Shown piece after piece: positions 33,580 through 43,226 of a stretch of 64,000 nt of DNA. Origin of the DNA: Actinocorallia sp. API 0066 (lineage in GTDB: Bacteria > Actinomycetota > Actinomycetes > Streptosporangiales > Streptosporangiaceae). The notes under the pieces were generated by a model. That model was given only the letters and a program-made list of their open reading frames with translations, was not told where the DNA came from and did no database searches. Position numbers and translations under genes: made by a program. The stretch is taken from positions 124,001 through 188,000 of the forward strand of contig NZ_JAJLQY010000010.1 in NCBI RefSeq assembly GCF_020991275.1, read 5' to 3'. Positions within the stretch are counted from its first letter, which is position 1. Each line of letters starts with the position of its first letter.

Positions 33580-34317
33580 TCACCCGGTGCGCCGGGGCAG
33601 CGTGGCCGCGCCGACCAGCAGCGCCGCCAACGCGACCCCCGCGATGACGGCGGTGTCGACGGCCTGCCCCGAGCCGAATCCGGGCTCGACGGCCAACGCG
33701 CGCAGGGCGTCCACCGCGTAGGACAGCGGCATCAGGTCCGACAGGAGGCCGAGCACCGGGCCCATCGAGTCGCGCGGCGCGAACAGCCCGCACAGCAGCA
33801 CCTGGGGCAGGATGAGCGCCGGGAACATCTGGACGGCCTGGAACTCGGTTCGGGCGAACGCGCTACCCAGCAGCCCGAGCGCCACACCCAGGACCGCGAC
33901 GAGCACCGCCACCAGCACCAGCGCCCACAGCGGCCCCTCCACCTCAAGGCCGAGCAGCAGCAGCGAGACGGGCAGCAGCACCGCGATCTGCGCGACGGCC
34001 GCCACCGAGAACGCCAGGGCGTACCCGAGCAGCAGGTCCAGCTTGGCCAGCGGCGTGGTCATCAGCCTTTCCAGGGTGCCTCCGGTGCGCTCGCGCAGGG
34101 TCGCCACGCTCGTCACCACGAACATCGTGGCCAGCGGGAAGATCCCGAGCATGAGCGGGCCGACCCGGGTGAACACCGCCTGGTCGTCGTCGAACACGTA
34201 CCGGAGGACGGCGGTGAGGGCCGTCGGCAGGACCAGCAGCAGCGCGATCGTCCTCGGGTCGCGCCTGAGCTGCTGGAGGATGCGCCGGGTCGTCGCGAGG
34301 GTCACCCTGGGGTTCAC
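33580..34317 (-). CDS. ABC-2 type transporter permease
   Basis: 245 aa with six predicted membrane helices. The conserved ABC-2 segment is TLRERTGGTLERLMTTPLAKLDLLLGYALAF, and the C-terminal part has FPALILPQVLLCGLFAPRDSM...DLMPLSYAVDALR. It pairs with the ATPase encoded just upstream (start GTG 34317 in a GTGA overlap). Family members export drugs, lipids or polysaccharides; specificity is unknown. The TetR gene upstream suggests inducible export. Confidence 0.92.
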   Translation of the reverse strand: MNPRVTLATTRRILQQLRRDPRTIALLLVLPTALTAVLRYVFDDDQAVFTRVGPLMLGIFPLATMFVVTSVATLRERTGGTLERLMTTPLAKLDLLLGYALAFSVAAVAQIAVLLPVSLLLLGLEVEGPLWALVLVAVLVAVLGVALGLLGSAFARTEFQAVQMFPALILPQVLLCGLFAPRDSMGPVLGLLSDLMPLSYAVDALRALAVEPGFGSGQAVDTAVIAGVALAALLVGAATLPRRTG

Positions 34318-35033
34318 GCCTGTGCCTCCTGCCTGACGAGGCGCAGGAACGCCTGGTCGAGATCGTCGGTGCCGGTGCCGGCGCGCAGCTCGGCCGGTGT
34401 CGCGTCCGCGAGGACGACGCCCTCGCGGAGCAGGACGAGCCGGTCGCAGCGGCCCGCCTCCTCCATGACGTGGCTGGACACGACGAGCGCCGCGCCCTCG
34501 GCCGCCAGCTCGTGGAACAGCGCCCACAGCCGCTCGCGCAGCACCGGGTCCAGCCCGACCGTCGGCTCGTCCAGCACGATCAGCTCGGGCCCGCCCAGCA
34601 GCGCCGCCGCCAGGTTGACCCGGCCGCGCTGCCCGCCGGACAGGGCGCCCACCACCCGGTCGGCGTGCGCGGCCAGATCGACCCGCTCGATCACCTCGGC
34701 GACGGCGCCGCGCGGCAGGCCCAGCACGTCGGCGAAGTAGGCCAGGTTCTCGCGGACGCTCAGATCGCCGTAGACGGCAGGACTCTGCGTCGCGTACCCG
34801 ACCCTGCCCCGGACGCTCCTGTCGCCCGCAGGGGCGCCCAGGACGTCCACCGAGCCACTCGCGACGACCTGGACCCCGACGATCGCGCGCAGCAACGTCG
34901 TCTTCCCACTCCCGCTGGGCCCGAGCAGGCCGAGCACCTGACCTCGCGGGACGTCGAAGGAGATCCCGTGCAGGACCTCCCGACCTCCCCTGACCACGTG
35001 GAGTCCCGAGACCCTCACACAAGAATTCACCAT
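34314..35033 (-). CDS. ABC transporter ATP-binding protein
   Basis: 239 aa. Walker A LLGPSGSGKTTLL, Q-loop YATQSPAVYGDLSVREN, signature LSGGQRGRVNLAAAL (Arg at the usual Q/Q position), Walker B ELIVLDEPTVGLDP, and switch VVSSHVMEEA. The C-terminal DLDQAFLRLV tail is typical of DrrA-like drug-export ATPases. Overlaps the permease gene by 4 bp; the TetR gene ends 54 bp upstream on the same strand. Confidence 0.94.
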   Translation of the reverse strand: MVNSCVRVSGLHVVRGGREVLHGISFDVPRGQVLGLLGPSGSGKTTLLRAIVGVQVVASGSVDVLGAPAGDRSVRGRVGYATQSPAVYGDLSVRENLAYFADVLGLPRGAVAEVIERVDLAAHADRVVGALSGGQRGRVNLAAALLGGPELIVLDEPTVGLDPVLRERLWALFHELAAEGAALVVSSHVMEEAGRCDRLVLLREGVVLADATPAELRAGTGTDDLDQAFLRLVRQEAQA

Positions 35034-35087
35034 GTGATGAAATTAATCGGGCGCACGAAGCCGGTCAAGAGCAGGACAGGAAAGGGT

Positions 35088-35657
35088 CTACCCCAGGTAA
35101 CGCTGGACGGTCGGCGCCAGCAACGCCACGATCTCGTCATCCGACGCGGCGACCACGGCGGGCAGCTCCAGCACCCGCTGCGCGATCACGAACCCCACCA
35201 TCTGGGACGCCACCGCCGCCACCCGCAGGCGCGGGACGTCGAGCGCGTCCGCGATCCGGTTCAACAGCGCCGCCGACACGAACTCGCGGACCAGCGCCGC
35301 GCCACCCTCCCCCGCGACCGCCGTCCGCACCACCGCCAACAGGCGCGGCCCCAACTCCGGATCGCCCCACAGCCCCAGGAACGTCCGCACCAGACGCTCC
35401 CCCAACTCCTCCCGAGGCCCCTCCAACACCAGCGGCAGCACCTCGGACGGGTCGAACGGGAACTCCATCGCCGCGACGAACAGCGCCGCCTTACCGGTGA
35501 AGTAGTGGTGCACCAGCGCCGGATCCACCTCCGCCGCCCGCGCCACCGCGCGCAGCGACGTCGCGTCGAAGCCCTTCTCCGCGAACAGCTCGCGCGCCGC
35601 CGCGACGATCCGCGCCCGCGTCGCCGACGGCCCCGGCCTGCGCCCCGGCCCGCTCAC
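35088..35657 (-). CDS. TetR family transcriptional regulator
   Basis: 189 aa. HTH about 10-55: [46 protein letters not shown]. The ligand-binding domain resembles the TetR C-terminal 17 type ([29 protein letters not shown]). Start is GTG 35657 by GTGA overlap with the isomerase stop. It precedes the ABC exporter genes in the same orientation and probably represses them; no operator was identified. Confidence 0.92.
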   Translation of the reverse strand: MSGPGRRPGPSATRARIVAAARELFAEKGFDATSLRAVARAAEVDPALVHHYFTGKAALFVAAMEFPFDPSEVLPLVLEGPREELGERLVRTFLGLWGDPELGPRLLAVVRTAVAGEGGAALVREFVSAALLNRIADALDVPRLRVAAVASQMVGFVIAQRVLELPAVVAASDDEIVALLAPTVQRYLG

Positions 35658-36526
35658 CTGCCCGGCTGGCGGGAGACCTCGCCGGAGGCCGACACCTCCC
35701 ACGTGCGGCTCGCCGCCAGATGCAGCCGCGCGAACGCCAGCGCCTCGGCGAGATCCTCGACCCGCTCCGACCGCGACGTCACCTTACGAGTGTTCACCTC
35801 AAGCACCACATGGCCCCGGTAGCCCTCCAGGGCCAGCCTCTCCAGCATCTCCCCGCACGGCTGGGCGCCCCGGCCCGGCACCAGGTGCTCGTCCTTGTTC
35901 GGGATGCCCACGCCGTCCGCCAGGTGCAGGTGCCGCAGCCGCTCGCCGAACGTGTCGGCCATCGCCAGCGGATCACTGCCCGACACCGCCGTGTGCGACA
36001 TGTCCAGGGTCAGATGCGGGTAGTCGTAGGCGCTCGGATCCCAGTGCGGCGAGTACATGCCCAGCTCCGTGCCACGCGCCTTCGCCGGGAACATGTTCTC
36101 GACGGCGAAGATCACGTCCGTCTCGTCCTGCATGCGGGCCAGGCCCACCTCGAACTCGCGCGCGTACTCGCGCTGCCACCGGAACGGCGGGTGCACCACC
36201 ACGACCTCGGCCCCGAGCTGCTCGGCGATCTCCTTGGACCGCAGCAGCTTCACCCAGGGGTCACGCCCCCACACCATCTGCGTGAACAGCAGACAGGGCG
36301 CGTGGATCGACTTGATCGGCATCTGGTGGTACTCCGACAGCCGCCGCAGCACGTTCAGATCCTGCGAGGCCGCGTCCAGCGTGACCATGACCTCAACGCC
36401 GTCGTAACCCAGCCAGGCCGCGGTCTCGAAGGCGCTCGGCACCTTCTCCGGGTAGACCGAGGCCGTCGAAAGCGTGATCGGGGCGTCCGGCACCCTGATC
36501 GACTTGGCTACGTCGTTACGGGACAA
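35654..36526 (-). CDS. Sugar phosphate isomerase/epimerase (AP-endonuclease-2 fold)
   Basis: 290 aa TIM-barrel. Motifs are [64 protein letters not shown] and [12 protein letters not shown], with metal-ligand His/Glu/Asp typical of xylose-isomerase-like enzymes; the last strand is [10 protein letters not shown]. Positional equivalent of M. tuberculosis Rv0498 next to proC. The true substrate is unknown. Confidence 0.9.
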   Translation of the reverse strand: MSRNDVAKSIRVPDAPITLSTASVYPEKVPSAFETAAWLGYDGVEVMVTLDAASQDLNVLRRLSEYHQMPIKSIHAPCLLFTQMVWGRDPWVKLLRSKEIAEQLGAEVVVVHPPFRWQREYAREFEVGLARMQDETDVIFAVENMFPAKARGTELGMYSPHWDPSAYDYPHLTLDMSHTAVSGSDPLAMADTFGERLRHLHLADGVGIPNKDEHLVPGRGAQPCGEMLERLALEGYRGHVVLEVNTRKVTSRSERVEDLAEALAFARLHLAASRTWEVSASGEVSRQPGR

Positions 36527-36652
36527 GGCCGCGCCTCCCTGGAAGCCTCCCTGGCCGTCTCTAGCACAGAAAGCCTATGCGCTTTCTCGGGTGGAAGCGC
36601 GCACCACCGGCGGGAAGCACGCGCCCCGCCTCACGGCGGTTACCCTCGGTGC

Positions 36653-37351
36653 GTGACGGAGATCGCCCCCGGGGCCGTCCCCAGCCCCAACATCTGGAAC
36701 ACGCCGCAGATCTACGAACTGGAGAACCGGGCGGTCGACCCCGACGGCGTCCTCGCCGCGGCCATGGCCGGGATCCGCCCGTGGGACGGCGCGACGGTCC
36801 TCGACCTCGGCTGCGGCACCGGCTTCCACCTGCCGTTCTTCGCCGCGAAGGCGGGCCGGGTGATCGGCGTCGAACCCCACGCGGGCCTCGCCGCCGCCGC
36901 CCGCCGCCGGACCGCCCTCCTGGGCAACGTCACGGTCTTGACGGGCGCCGCGCAGGCCGTCCCGCTGCCCGACGCCTCCGTCGACGTCGTGCACGCACGG
37001 TGGGCCTATTTCTTCGGGCCCGGCTGCGAACCGGGGCTGCGCGAGGTGCGGCGGGTGCTGCGACGCGGCGGCACCGCCTTCATCATCGACAACGACGCGA
37101 CCCGCTCCACGTTCGGCCGCTGGTTCCGTGAGTGGCTGCCGAAGTACGACCCGGAGGCCGTCGAACGGTTCTGGACGCGGCAGGGATTCAGCCGCGAGCC
37201 GCTGACGATCCGGTGGTCGTTCGGCACCCGCGACGATCTGGCCGCTGTGCTCGGCATCGAGTTCCCCGCCGATCTCGCCGCCAGATTCCTCGCCGAGACA
37301 CCCGGACTCGACGTGGACTACGCCGTCAACCTCTGGCATCGGGCGTACTGA
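36653..37351 (+). CDS. Class I SAM-dependent methyltransferase
   Basis: 232 aa. Motif I VLDLGCGTGFHLPFF, motif post-I VIGVEPHAG, motif III region LREVRRVLRRGGTAFIIDND (UbiE/Methyltransf_11 type). The N-terminus IWNTPQIYELENRAVDPDG is family-typical. GTG 36653 is chosen as the first start after the minus-strand isomerase promoter region; the long frame before it is antisense to the isomerase gene. Acceptor substrate is unknown. Confidence 0.88.
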   Translation: MTEIAPGAVPSPNIWNTPQIYELENRAVDPDGVLAAAMAGIRPWDGATVLDLGCGTGFHLPFFAAKAGRVIGVEPHAGLAAAARRRTALLGNVTVLTGAAQAVPLPDASVDVVHARWAYFFGPGCEPGLREVRRVLRRGGTAFIIDNDATRSTFGRWFREWLPKYDPEAVERFWTRQGFSREPLTIRWSFGTRDDLAAVLGIEFPADLAARFLAETPGLDVDYAVNLWHRAY

Positions 37352-37408
37352 CCGCTTCCCATTGCTGGACAATATGTATAACAATGCCGGGAACAGGAGG
37401 TCACACCC

Positions 37409-38449
37409 ATGAGCCGTCGTCGCACCCTGATGTGGGCAGCCACCGCCCTCGGAACCGCAACCGCCGCCGGGGGCGTCGCGGGCGCACTCGCCCAGCGGCA
37501 CGCCGCCCGCCGGCTCGCGCTGCGCCCCGACCCGTACGCCGGCGAGGTCCTCGGCGCCCGGCGCGGCACCCCCGTCTCGGTCGTCGCCGACGACGGCACC
37601 CGGCTGCACGCCGAGATCGACAACCCCGACCGGGACGACCTCGCGATCGTCTTCAGCCACGGCTGGACCCTCACCCGCGACTCCTGGCACTTCCAGCGCG
37701 AGGCGTTCCAGGACCTCGGCCGGCTCGTCTTCTGGGACCAGCGCGGACACGGCCTCTCCGACTCCGCCGCCCACGACACCTACCGGCTCTGGCAGCTCCC
37801 ACACGACCTGCGCGCCGTCATCGACGCCACCGTGCCACGGCACACACCCGTCGTCCTCGTCGGCCACTCCATGGGCGGCATGACCATCATGCGGTTCGCC
37901 GACGAGTACCCCCGGCTGATGGGCACCAAGATCAAGGGCGCCGGGCTCGTGTGCACGTCCAGCGGCGGCCTCGGCGAGGTCACCCTCGGCCTGCCCGCCG
38001 CGCTCGCCCGCGTCACACAGACCGTCCTGCCGCGCGCCACCCGCGCCGCCACCCCCCGCGCCCTCGCCTTCGAACGCTCCCGCCGCTTCAGCCGCACCGC
38101 CTCACTGCTCATCGAGGACTTCATCGCCTTCGGCCCGGACGCCAGCCCCACCGCCGTCCGCTTCGCCGAGGAACTCATGTCGCACACCCGGCTCGACGCC
38201 CTCACCGGCTTCCTCCACTCAATGATCGCCACCCCCGAGATCTCCCCCTGCTCCCCCCTCTCCACCATCGACACCCTCATCATCGCCGCCGAGAACGACC
38301 GCCTCACCCCCGTCGAACACAGCCTCACCCTCGCCACCAAATGCCCCAAAGCCCGCCTCGAAGTCATCCCCACCTCCGGCCACATGGCCATGCTGGAACG
38401 CCCCACGCATGTAAGCGAGCACCTTCAGACCCTGATCAAGGGAATCTAA
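37409..38449 (+). CDS. Alpha/beta hydrolase with N-terminal membrane segment
   Basis: 346 aa. The N-terminus RRRTLMWAATALGTATAAGG is a signal-anchor or Tat-like (Arg-rich) segment, then VFSHGWTLTRDSWHFQREAF, FWDQRGHGLSD, the nucleophile elbow VLVGHSMGGMTIM, acid Asp in IIAAENDRLTPVEH and His in TSGHMAMLERP. Common in actinomycetes as an 'alpha/beta fold hydrolase' near methyltransferases; the substrate is unknown. Ends ahead of the long palindrome at 38507. Confidence 0.9.
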   Translation: MSRRRTLMWAATALGTATAAGGVAGALAQRHAARRLALRPDPYAGEVLGARRGTPVSVVADDGTRLHAEIDNPDRDDLAIVFSHGWTLTRDSWHFQREAFQDLGRLVFWDQRGHGLSDSAAHDTYRLWQLPHDLRAVIDATVPRHTPVVLVGHSMGGMTIMRFADEYPRLMGTKIKGAGLVCTSSGGLGEVTLGLPAALARVTQTVLPRATRAATPRALAFERSRRFSRTASLLIEDFIAFGPDASPTAVRFAEELMSHTRLDALTGFLHSMIATPEISPCSPLSTIDTLIIAAENDRLTPVEHSLTLATKCPKARLEVIPTSGHMAMLERPTHVSEHLQTLIKGI

Positions 38450-38506
38450 CCGGGTCGGTATTACTCCGGTCCTTGCTGTGTTTGTTTGGCGCTCCTCCGT
38501 CGCGCG

Positions 38507-38598
38507 GCGATTCGGGCTGGGATCCGCCGTCTTCCCTCAGATCTTGATCGCCCTGGGGGCGATCAAGATCCTCAGTCCAGACGGCGGGCCCGAATCGC
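38507..38598. repeat. 92-bp imperfect palindrome between convergent genes
   Basis: The inner perfect 14-bp stem GATCTTGATCGCCC (38540-38553) pairs with GGGCGATCAAGATC (38557-38570) over a 3-nt loop. An outer 20-bp stem pairs GCGATTCGGGC (38507-38517) plus CCGCCGTCT (38524-38532) with the continuous right arm 38579-38598; the left arm has a 6-nt bulge. It sits between the hydrolase (ends 38449) and disA (ends 38737), where it could terminate both transcripts, but it is much larger than the other terminators here and may be a mobile or REP-like palindrome. Confidence 0.75.
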
Positions 38599-38736
38599 GG
38601 TGGCTGATGTCAGCGCGGAGTGCCGTGGAAAGCCGCTGACCACCGGGTCGCGCTTACACCTCCCGGGCGCTGTGGAAAGCGGCCGGGTGGGGTGGGGGTC
38701 CGTGTTGGCTTCGGGGGGCGTTTGAGGGGCTGGGGA

Positions 38737-39807
38737 TCAGACGTAGCGTTCCAGGATGCTGGATTCGGCTAGGCGGGAGAGGCCCTCGCGGACGGAGCGG
38801 GCTCGGGACTCGCCTACGCCGCCTACGGCCTGGAGGTCGTCGGTGGTGGCGGCCAGGAGCTTCTGGAGGCCGCCGAAGTGTTCGACGAGGCGCTCCACGA
38901 CGCTGCCGGGCAGGCGGGGGACCTTCGCCAGCAGGCGGTAGCCCTTGGGGCTGACGGGCAGGTCCAAGGAGTCGGTGCCGGTGAAATCGAGGGTGCGGGC
39001 GACGTCGCCGAGATCGATGAGGTCGGCGGCGGTGAGCGCGTCCAGGGCGTTGAGCACCTGGGCGACGGGGCGCTCGCTCGGGCGGTAGTCGCGCACGATC
39101 AGCTCGCGCTCCTCCTCGACGCCGGACACCAGCTCGTCCAGTTGGAGCGACAGCAGCCGCCCGTCCGTGCCGAGCTCCACCACGTAGCCGTCGATCTCGT
39201 CGGCGATGCGGCGCACCATCTCCAGCCGCTGCACGACAGCGGTGACGTCACGCACGGTGACGAGATCCTCGATCTCCAGCGCCGACAGTGTGCCGGACAC
39301 CTCGTCCAGCCGCAGCTTGTAGCGCTCCAGCGTGGCCAGCGCCTGGTTCGCCTTGGACAGGATCGCCGCGGAGTCCTCAAGGACATAGCGTCCGTCGAGG
39401 TACAGCGCGATGATCCGCATCGACTGGCTCACCGTGATCACCGGATGCCCGGTCTGTTTGGCGACGCGCTCGGCGGTGCGGTGCCGGGTGCCGGACTCCT
39501 CGGTCGGGATCACCGGGTCGGGCACCAGGTGGACCGCGGCCCGCACGATCCGGGTACACGAGGCGTCCACGACGATCGCGCCGTCCATCTTGGCGAGCTC
39601 GCGCAGCCGGGTCGCGGAGAACTCGACGTCGAGCTCAAAACCCCCGGTGCACAACTCCTGCACCGCCTTGTCGTAGCCCAGAACGATCAGGCCGCCGGTA
39701 TGGCCGCGCAGGATGCGTTCCAGACCGTCGCGCAGCTGCGTCCCCGGGGCCACCGCGGCAAGCGTCGCGCGGCGTCTGTCGTCGACGGTCTTCTCTGGTG
39801 CTGGCAC
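38737..39807 (-). CDS. disA: DNA integrity scanning diadenylate cyclase DisA
   Basis: Makes c-di-AMP from two ATP and scans DNA for branched structures. 356 aa. The DAC domain (about 10-140) has DGA at 75-77 ([13 protein letters not shown]) and RHR at 108-110 ([12 protein letters not shown]). A helical linker follows, then a C-terminal helix-hairpin-helix ([19 protein letters not shown]). It sits just downstream of radA on the same strand (229-bp gap); RadA modulates DisA in other bacteria, so pairing is functional. Confidence 0.97.
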   Translation of the reverse strand: MPAPEKTVDDRRRATLAAVAPGTQLRDGLERILRGHTGGLIVLGYDKAVQELCTGGFELDVEFSATRLRELAKMDGAIVVDASCTRIVRAAVHLVPDPVIPTEESGTRHRTAERVAKQTGHPVITVSQSMRIIALYLDGRYVLEDSAAILSKANQALATLERYKLRLDEVSGTLSALEIEDLVTVRDVTAVVQRLEMVRRIADEIDGYVVELGTDGRLLSLQLDELVSGVEEERELIVRDYRPSERPVAQVLNALDALTAADLIDLGDVARTLDFTGTDSLDLPVSPKGYRLLAKVPRLPGSVVERLVEHFGGLQKLLAATTDDLQAVGGVGESRARSVREGLSRLAESSILERYV

Positions 39808-40036
39808 TGGACCCCCGCAGGTCGCCGGTCGTCAGAGGGGACGCGGCCGTACCGGAAGATCTCTTCCGTCATGCGCCCCTGGAGTGAGATTCGGGCGCGG
39901 TCAGTTTACCGAGAACCCCTTCTCCGTTGGGTCGGACGTGCGGCTCGTCCCGCTGGTTCCCCTTCCTCCTGACAGTGATGCTTTCGAAATGTCCATTTCG
40001 GTCGGACCGGACCGTGGGCCGGGCGCACACGGAAGG

Positions 40037-41431
40037 TCATGGCGCGGTGAACGCCACGCGGGTGGCTTCGGCGAGGGTGTCCACTTCGATCACCTTCATC
40101 CCTTCGAACTCAACAGCGCCCAGCTCGCGCAGCGGCCCGCGCTTGCCGAGTTCCAGGGCGCCGCGCGGCACGAGCGCGCTGCGGAACCCGAGCCGGGCCG
40201 CCTCGCTCAGCCGCCGCTGCGCGCCCGGGACCGCCCGCACCTCGCCTGCCAGGCCGACCTCCCCGACGGCGATGAGCGTCGGCGACAGCGGCTGCTCCGA
40301 ACTCGACCCGGCGACGGCCAGCGCCACCGCGAGGTCCACCGACGTCTCGGCGAGCCGGACTCCGCCGACGGTCGACACGTACACGTCCTTCTCGTGCATC
40401 TTCATCCGCGCCCGCTGCTGCAGGACCGCCAGCACCATGGCCACCCGGGTGGAATCCAGCCCCGAGGTGGCCCTGCGTGGGGAGGGCAGGAAGCTCTGCC
40501 CGACCAGTGCCTGTACCTCGGCCACGAGTGGCCGCCTGCCCTCCAGCGTGACGGTGACGCAGGTGCCCGGCACCGGCTCCTCGCGCCGGGTGAGGAACAG
40601 CCCGCTCGGATCGGCCAGCCCGACGATCCCGACCTCCGACAGGTCGAAGCAGCCGAGCTCGTCCGTTGGGCCGTACCGGTTCTTCACCGCCCTGATCATC
40701 CGGAGCCTGCTGTGCCGATCGCCCTCGAAGTACAGGACGACGTCCACCAGGTGCTCCAGCAGGCGCGGCCCCGCGATCGACCCCTCCTTGGTGACGTGCC
40801 CGACCAGCACCGTGGTGATCGCCCGCTCCTTGGCGACCCGGATCAGGTTGGCCGTCACCTCGCGGATCTGGGTGACGCCGCCCGGCGCGCCGTCCGCCTC
40901 CGCCGAGCCGATGGTCTGGATCGAATCCACGATGAGCAGGCGCGGCCCGACCGCCTCCACATGGCCGAGCAGCGCGCCCAGATCCGTTTCCGCCGCCAGG
41001 TACAGCCGCTCGGTGATCGCGCCCACCCGATCGGCCCGCAACCGCACCTGCTCGACCGACTCCTCGCCCGTCACGTACAGGACCGGGCCCTGGCCCGCCG
41101 CCAGCGCCGCGACCTCCAGCAACAGCGTGGACTTGCCGATGCCCGGCTCGCCCGCCATCAGCACCACCGCGCCCGGCACCAGACCGCCGCCGAGCACCCT
41201 GTCCAGCTCGTCCATCCCCGTCGGCCGGGTGGCCGACGACCGCACGTCCACCTCGCCGATCGGCCGGGCGGGTGTGGTGACGGGGCCCGCCGACACCACC
41301 CGCGGCGGCGCCGCCGCGCCCGCCTCGCCGACCGTTCCCCACGCCTGGCACTCGCCGCACCGGCCGACCCACTTGGCCGTCCGCCACCCGCACTCGCCGC
41401 ACCTGTACGCGGTCTTCACTGCCTTCGCCAT
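40037..41431 (-). CDS. radA: DNA repair protein RadA (Sms)
   Basis: Branch-migration ATPase in recombination. 464 aa. Zinc finger C11-x2-C14...C25-x2-C28 (YRCGECGWRTAKWVGRCGEC); RecA-like core with Walker A GEPGIGKST at about 94-102; the RadA-specific KNRYGPTDE motif; a LonB-like C-terminal domain (DVYVSTVGGVRLAETSVDLAVALA). Its TAGGGT -10 lies 6 bp from the start codon, so the mRNA is probably leaderless; a DnaA box is centred 48 bp upstream of the start. Confidence 0.97.
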   Translation of the reverse strand: MAKAVKTAYRCGECGWRTAKWVGRCGECQAWGTVGEAGAAAPPRVVSAGPVTTPARPIGEVDVRSSATRPTGMDELDRVLGGGLVPGAVVLMAGEPGIGKSTLLLEVAALAAGQGPVLYVTGEESVEQVRLRADRVGAITERLYLAAETDLGALLGHVEAVGPRLLIVDSIQTIGSAEADGAPGGVTQIREVTANLIRVAKERAITTVLVGHVTKEGSIAGPRLLEHLVDVVLYFEGDRHSRLRMIRAVKNRYGPTDELGCFDLSEVGIVGLADPSGLFLTRREEPVPGTCVTVTLEGRRPLVAEVQALVGQSFLPSPRRATSGLDSTRVAMVLAVLQQRARMKMHEKDVYVSTVGGVRLAETSVDLAVALAVAGSSSEQPLSPTLIAVGEVGLAGEVRAVPGAQRRLSEAARLGFRSALVPRGALELGKRGPLRELGAVEFEGMKVIEVDTLAEATRVAFTAP

Positions 41432-41437
41432 GCCACG

Positions 41438-41488
41438 ACCCTAAACAGAACCGCCGACATTTTCCGGAGCGCCTGTGGATAACTCCGC
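41438..41488 (-). promoter_or_regulatory. radA promoter: leaderless -10 with upstream DnaA-type box
   Basis: -10 hexamer TAGGGT (plus coordinates 41438-41443) leaves 6 bp before the radA ATG (41431), so transcription should begin at or next to the start codon. The DnaA-box sequence TTATCCACA (41475-41483) lies in CGGAGTTATCCACAG, centred 48 bp from the start. The same 15-bp element occurs at the same distance from lysS. Confidence 0.6.
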
Positions 41489-41508
41489 GAGGCCGTGCGG
41501 GACGGGGC

Positions 41509-42186
41509 TCAGGGCGGCGCGACCAGCGTGAACGTCTCCTTCGGCGTCTTGACGCCCGGCGCGAACCCGCGCACGGTGTACGTGCCCGGCACCGCCTTCG
41601 ACTGCGGCGTCGAGCACGACCCGGACGAGCTGCGCCGCCGGTTCCACTCGAACGTCGTGGTGTACGGGATGCCCCGGCGCAGCATCTGGATGGACGACGC
41701 GCCCCCCGACGGGCAGTGCGCCGACGACCAGATCTTGTACGGCCCCGTGGTGATCCGCGCGACGAAGTGCTCGGCGCCCACGTCGAAGGTGCAGTCCAGT
41801 TTGCCGGTGTTCACCACGGTCACCTGGAACGAGGGCCGCTCGCCGGTCCGGAACACCGCCTTGGCCGGGATGACCGTCGCCACCACGCTGTTCTTCGCGC
41901 AGGCGTCGCCGGGCTGGCGGGGCGCCGCTACGGTCGCCGTGACGGTCGCGGTGAACGTCACCGTCGGGATCACGAACGCCTCGGTGCCGGTCGCGCTGGG
42001 CTCCGGGGTCGGGGTCGGGCTCGCCGATCCGGCGGCCACCGTCTTGCGGGCCGGGGCGTCCTCGCCCACGCAGCTCCACGTGATCCCGCCGACGACGAGC
42101 AGCACCGCGCCGAGCGCCAGCGCCCTGCGCCGCCAGTAAGCGTCGCCGTAACCCTCGTCGTCATAACCTGGCGTGCCGGAATCCAT
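41509..42186 (-). CDS. Membrane-anchored secreted-domain protein of unknown function
   Basis: 225 aa. Short acidic/Tyr cytoplasmic tail (MDSGTPGYDDEGYGDAYWRRR), one transmembrane helix about 22-40 (ALALGAVLLVVGGITWSCVG), a Pro/Thr/Ser-rich spacer, then a beta-rich extracytoplasmic domain (VFRTGERPSFQVTVVNTGKL to GTYTVRGFAPGVKTPKETFTL) with four Cys. It looks like an Ig-like/DUF4232-type fold. It occupies the place of Rv3587c between radA and mutY, a conserved but uncharacterised neighbour. Divergent from mutY. Confidence 0.8.
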   Translation of the reverse strand: MDSGTPGYDDEGYGDAYWRRRALALGAVLLVVGGITWSCVGEDAPARKTVAAGSASPTPTPEPSATGTEAFVIPTVTFTATVTATVAAPRQPGDACAKNSVVATVIPAKAVFRTGERPSFQVTVVNTGKLDCTFDVGAEHFVARITTGPYKIWSSAHCPSGGASSIQMLRRGIPYTTTFEWNRRRSSSGSCSTPQSKAVPGTYTVRGFAPGVKTPKETFTLVAPP

Positions 42187-42252
42187 ACCGACAGTATGCG
42201 TTTTGGATCTTCGGCAGCGCACGCGACACGCGCACCCCCTAAGCTGGCGGCG

Positions 42253-43143
42253 ATGCCGATCCAACCCGTTCTCGACTGGTACGCCGTGCACGCCCGTGAT
42301 CTGCCGTGGCGCACGCCGTCCGCTTCGCCCTGGTCCATCCTGGTGAGCGAGTTGATGCTCCAGCAGACGCCGGTGAACCGCGTCCTGCCCGTCTGGACCG
42401 CCTGGATGGAGCGCTGGCCCACGCCCGCCGCGCTGGCCGCGGCGCCGTCCGGCGAGGCCGTGCGCGCCTGGGGGCGGCTCGGCTACCCGCGCCGCGCGCT
42501 GCGGCTGCACGCCTGCGCCGTCGCGATCACCGAGCGGCACGCCGGAAGGGTGCCGGACGACCACGCGCGGCTCCTCGCCCTGCCCGGCGTCGGCGCCTAC
42601 ACGGCGGCGGCCGTCGCGAGCTTCGCCTACCGGCAGCGGCACGCCGTCCTGGACACCAACGTGCGGCGCGTCCTGGCCAGGCTGAAGGGCGGCCAGGAAC
42701 ACCCGCCGAAGACCCAGACGACGGCCGAGGTCCGCCTCGCCGAGTCCCTCCTGCCCGACGACCCGGAGACGGCCGCCACCTGGGCCGTCGCCGTGATGGA
42801 GCTGGGCGCGCTCGTCTGCACCGCCCGCTCCCCGCGCTGCGCGGACTGCCCCGTGATCGCCCAGTGCGCCTGGTACCGGGACGGCAGGCCCGCCTACGAC
42901 GGCCCGCCCCGGCGCGGCCAGACCTACGCGGGCACCGACAGGCAGTGCAGGGGCCGTCTCCTGGCCGTCCTCCGGCAGTCCTCCCACCCCGTGGAGAAGC
43001 CCGCCCTGGACGTCGTGTGGTCCGACGCCGTCCAACGAGAGCGCGCCCTGGACGGCCTCATCGCCGACGGCCTTGTGGACCCCCTGGACGACGGCAGGTA
43101 CGCCCTTCCCGGCACCTTCGCCGAACCCGCGACGGGAGTATGA
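42253..43143 (+). CDS. mutY: A/G-specific adenine glycosylase
   Basis: Removes adenine mispaired with 8-oxoguanine. 296 aa. Catalytic Glu33 in SELMLQQTPV, HhH motif LPGVGAYTAAAVASF at 110-124, catalytic Asp134 in VLDTNVRRVL, and the 4Fe-4S ligands Cys189-x6-Cys196-x2-Cys199-x5-Cys205. The C-terminal part (about 215-296) is short, with no complete NUDIX-like 8-oxoG recognition domain, consistent with compact actinobacterial MutY. ATG 42253 gives the full N-terminus. Confidence 0.96.
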   Translation: MPIQPVLDWYAVHARDLPWRTPSASPWSILVSELMLQQTPVNRVLPVWTAWMERWPTPAALAAAPSGEAVRAWGRLGYPRRALRLHACAVAITERHAGRVPDDHARLLALPGVGAYTAAAVASFAYRQRHAVLDTNVRRVLARLKGGQEHPPKTQTTAEVRLAESLLPDDPETAATWAVAVMELGALVCTARSPRCADCPVIAQCAWYRDGRPAYDGPPRRGQTYAGTDRQCRGRLLAVLRQSSHPVEKPALDVVWSDAVQRERALDGLIADGLVDPLDDGRYALPGTFAEPATGV

Positions 43144-43226
43144 CCCGCGTCACAGAAAACCCTTGCCCCCGGTGACGGCGGGGACGTACCGTGCGGACAG
43201 TGCCATCCACCCCCTCGGAGGCCCCC

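Noticed and set aside
35720-36652. N-terminal extension of the methyltransferase frame
   Set aside because: The extension is antisense to the sugar isomerase gene and His/Arg-rich; the family-like N-terminus begins at GTG 36653.
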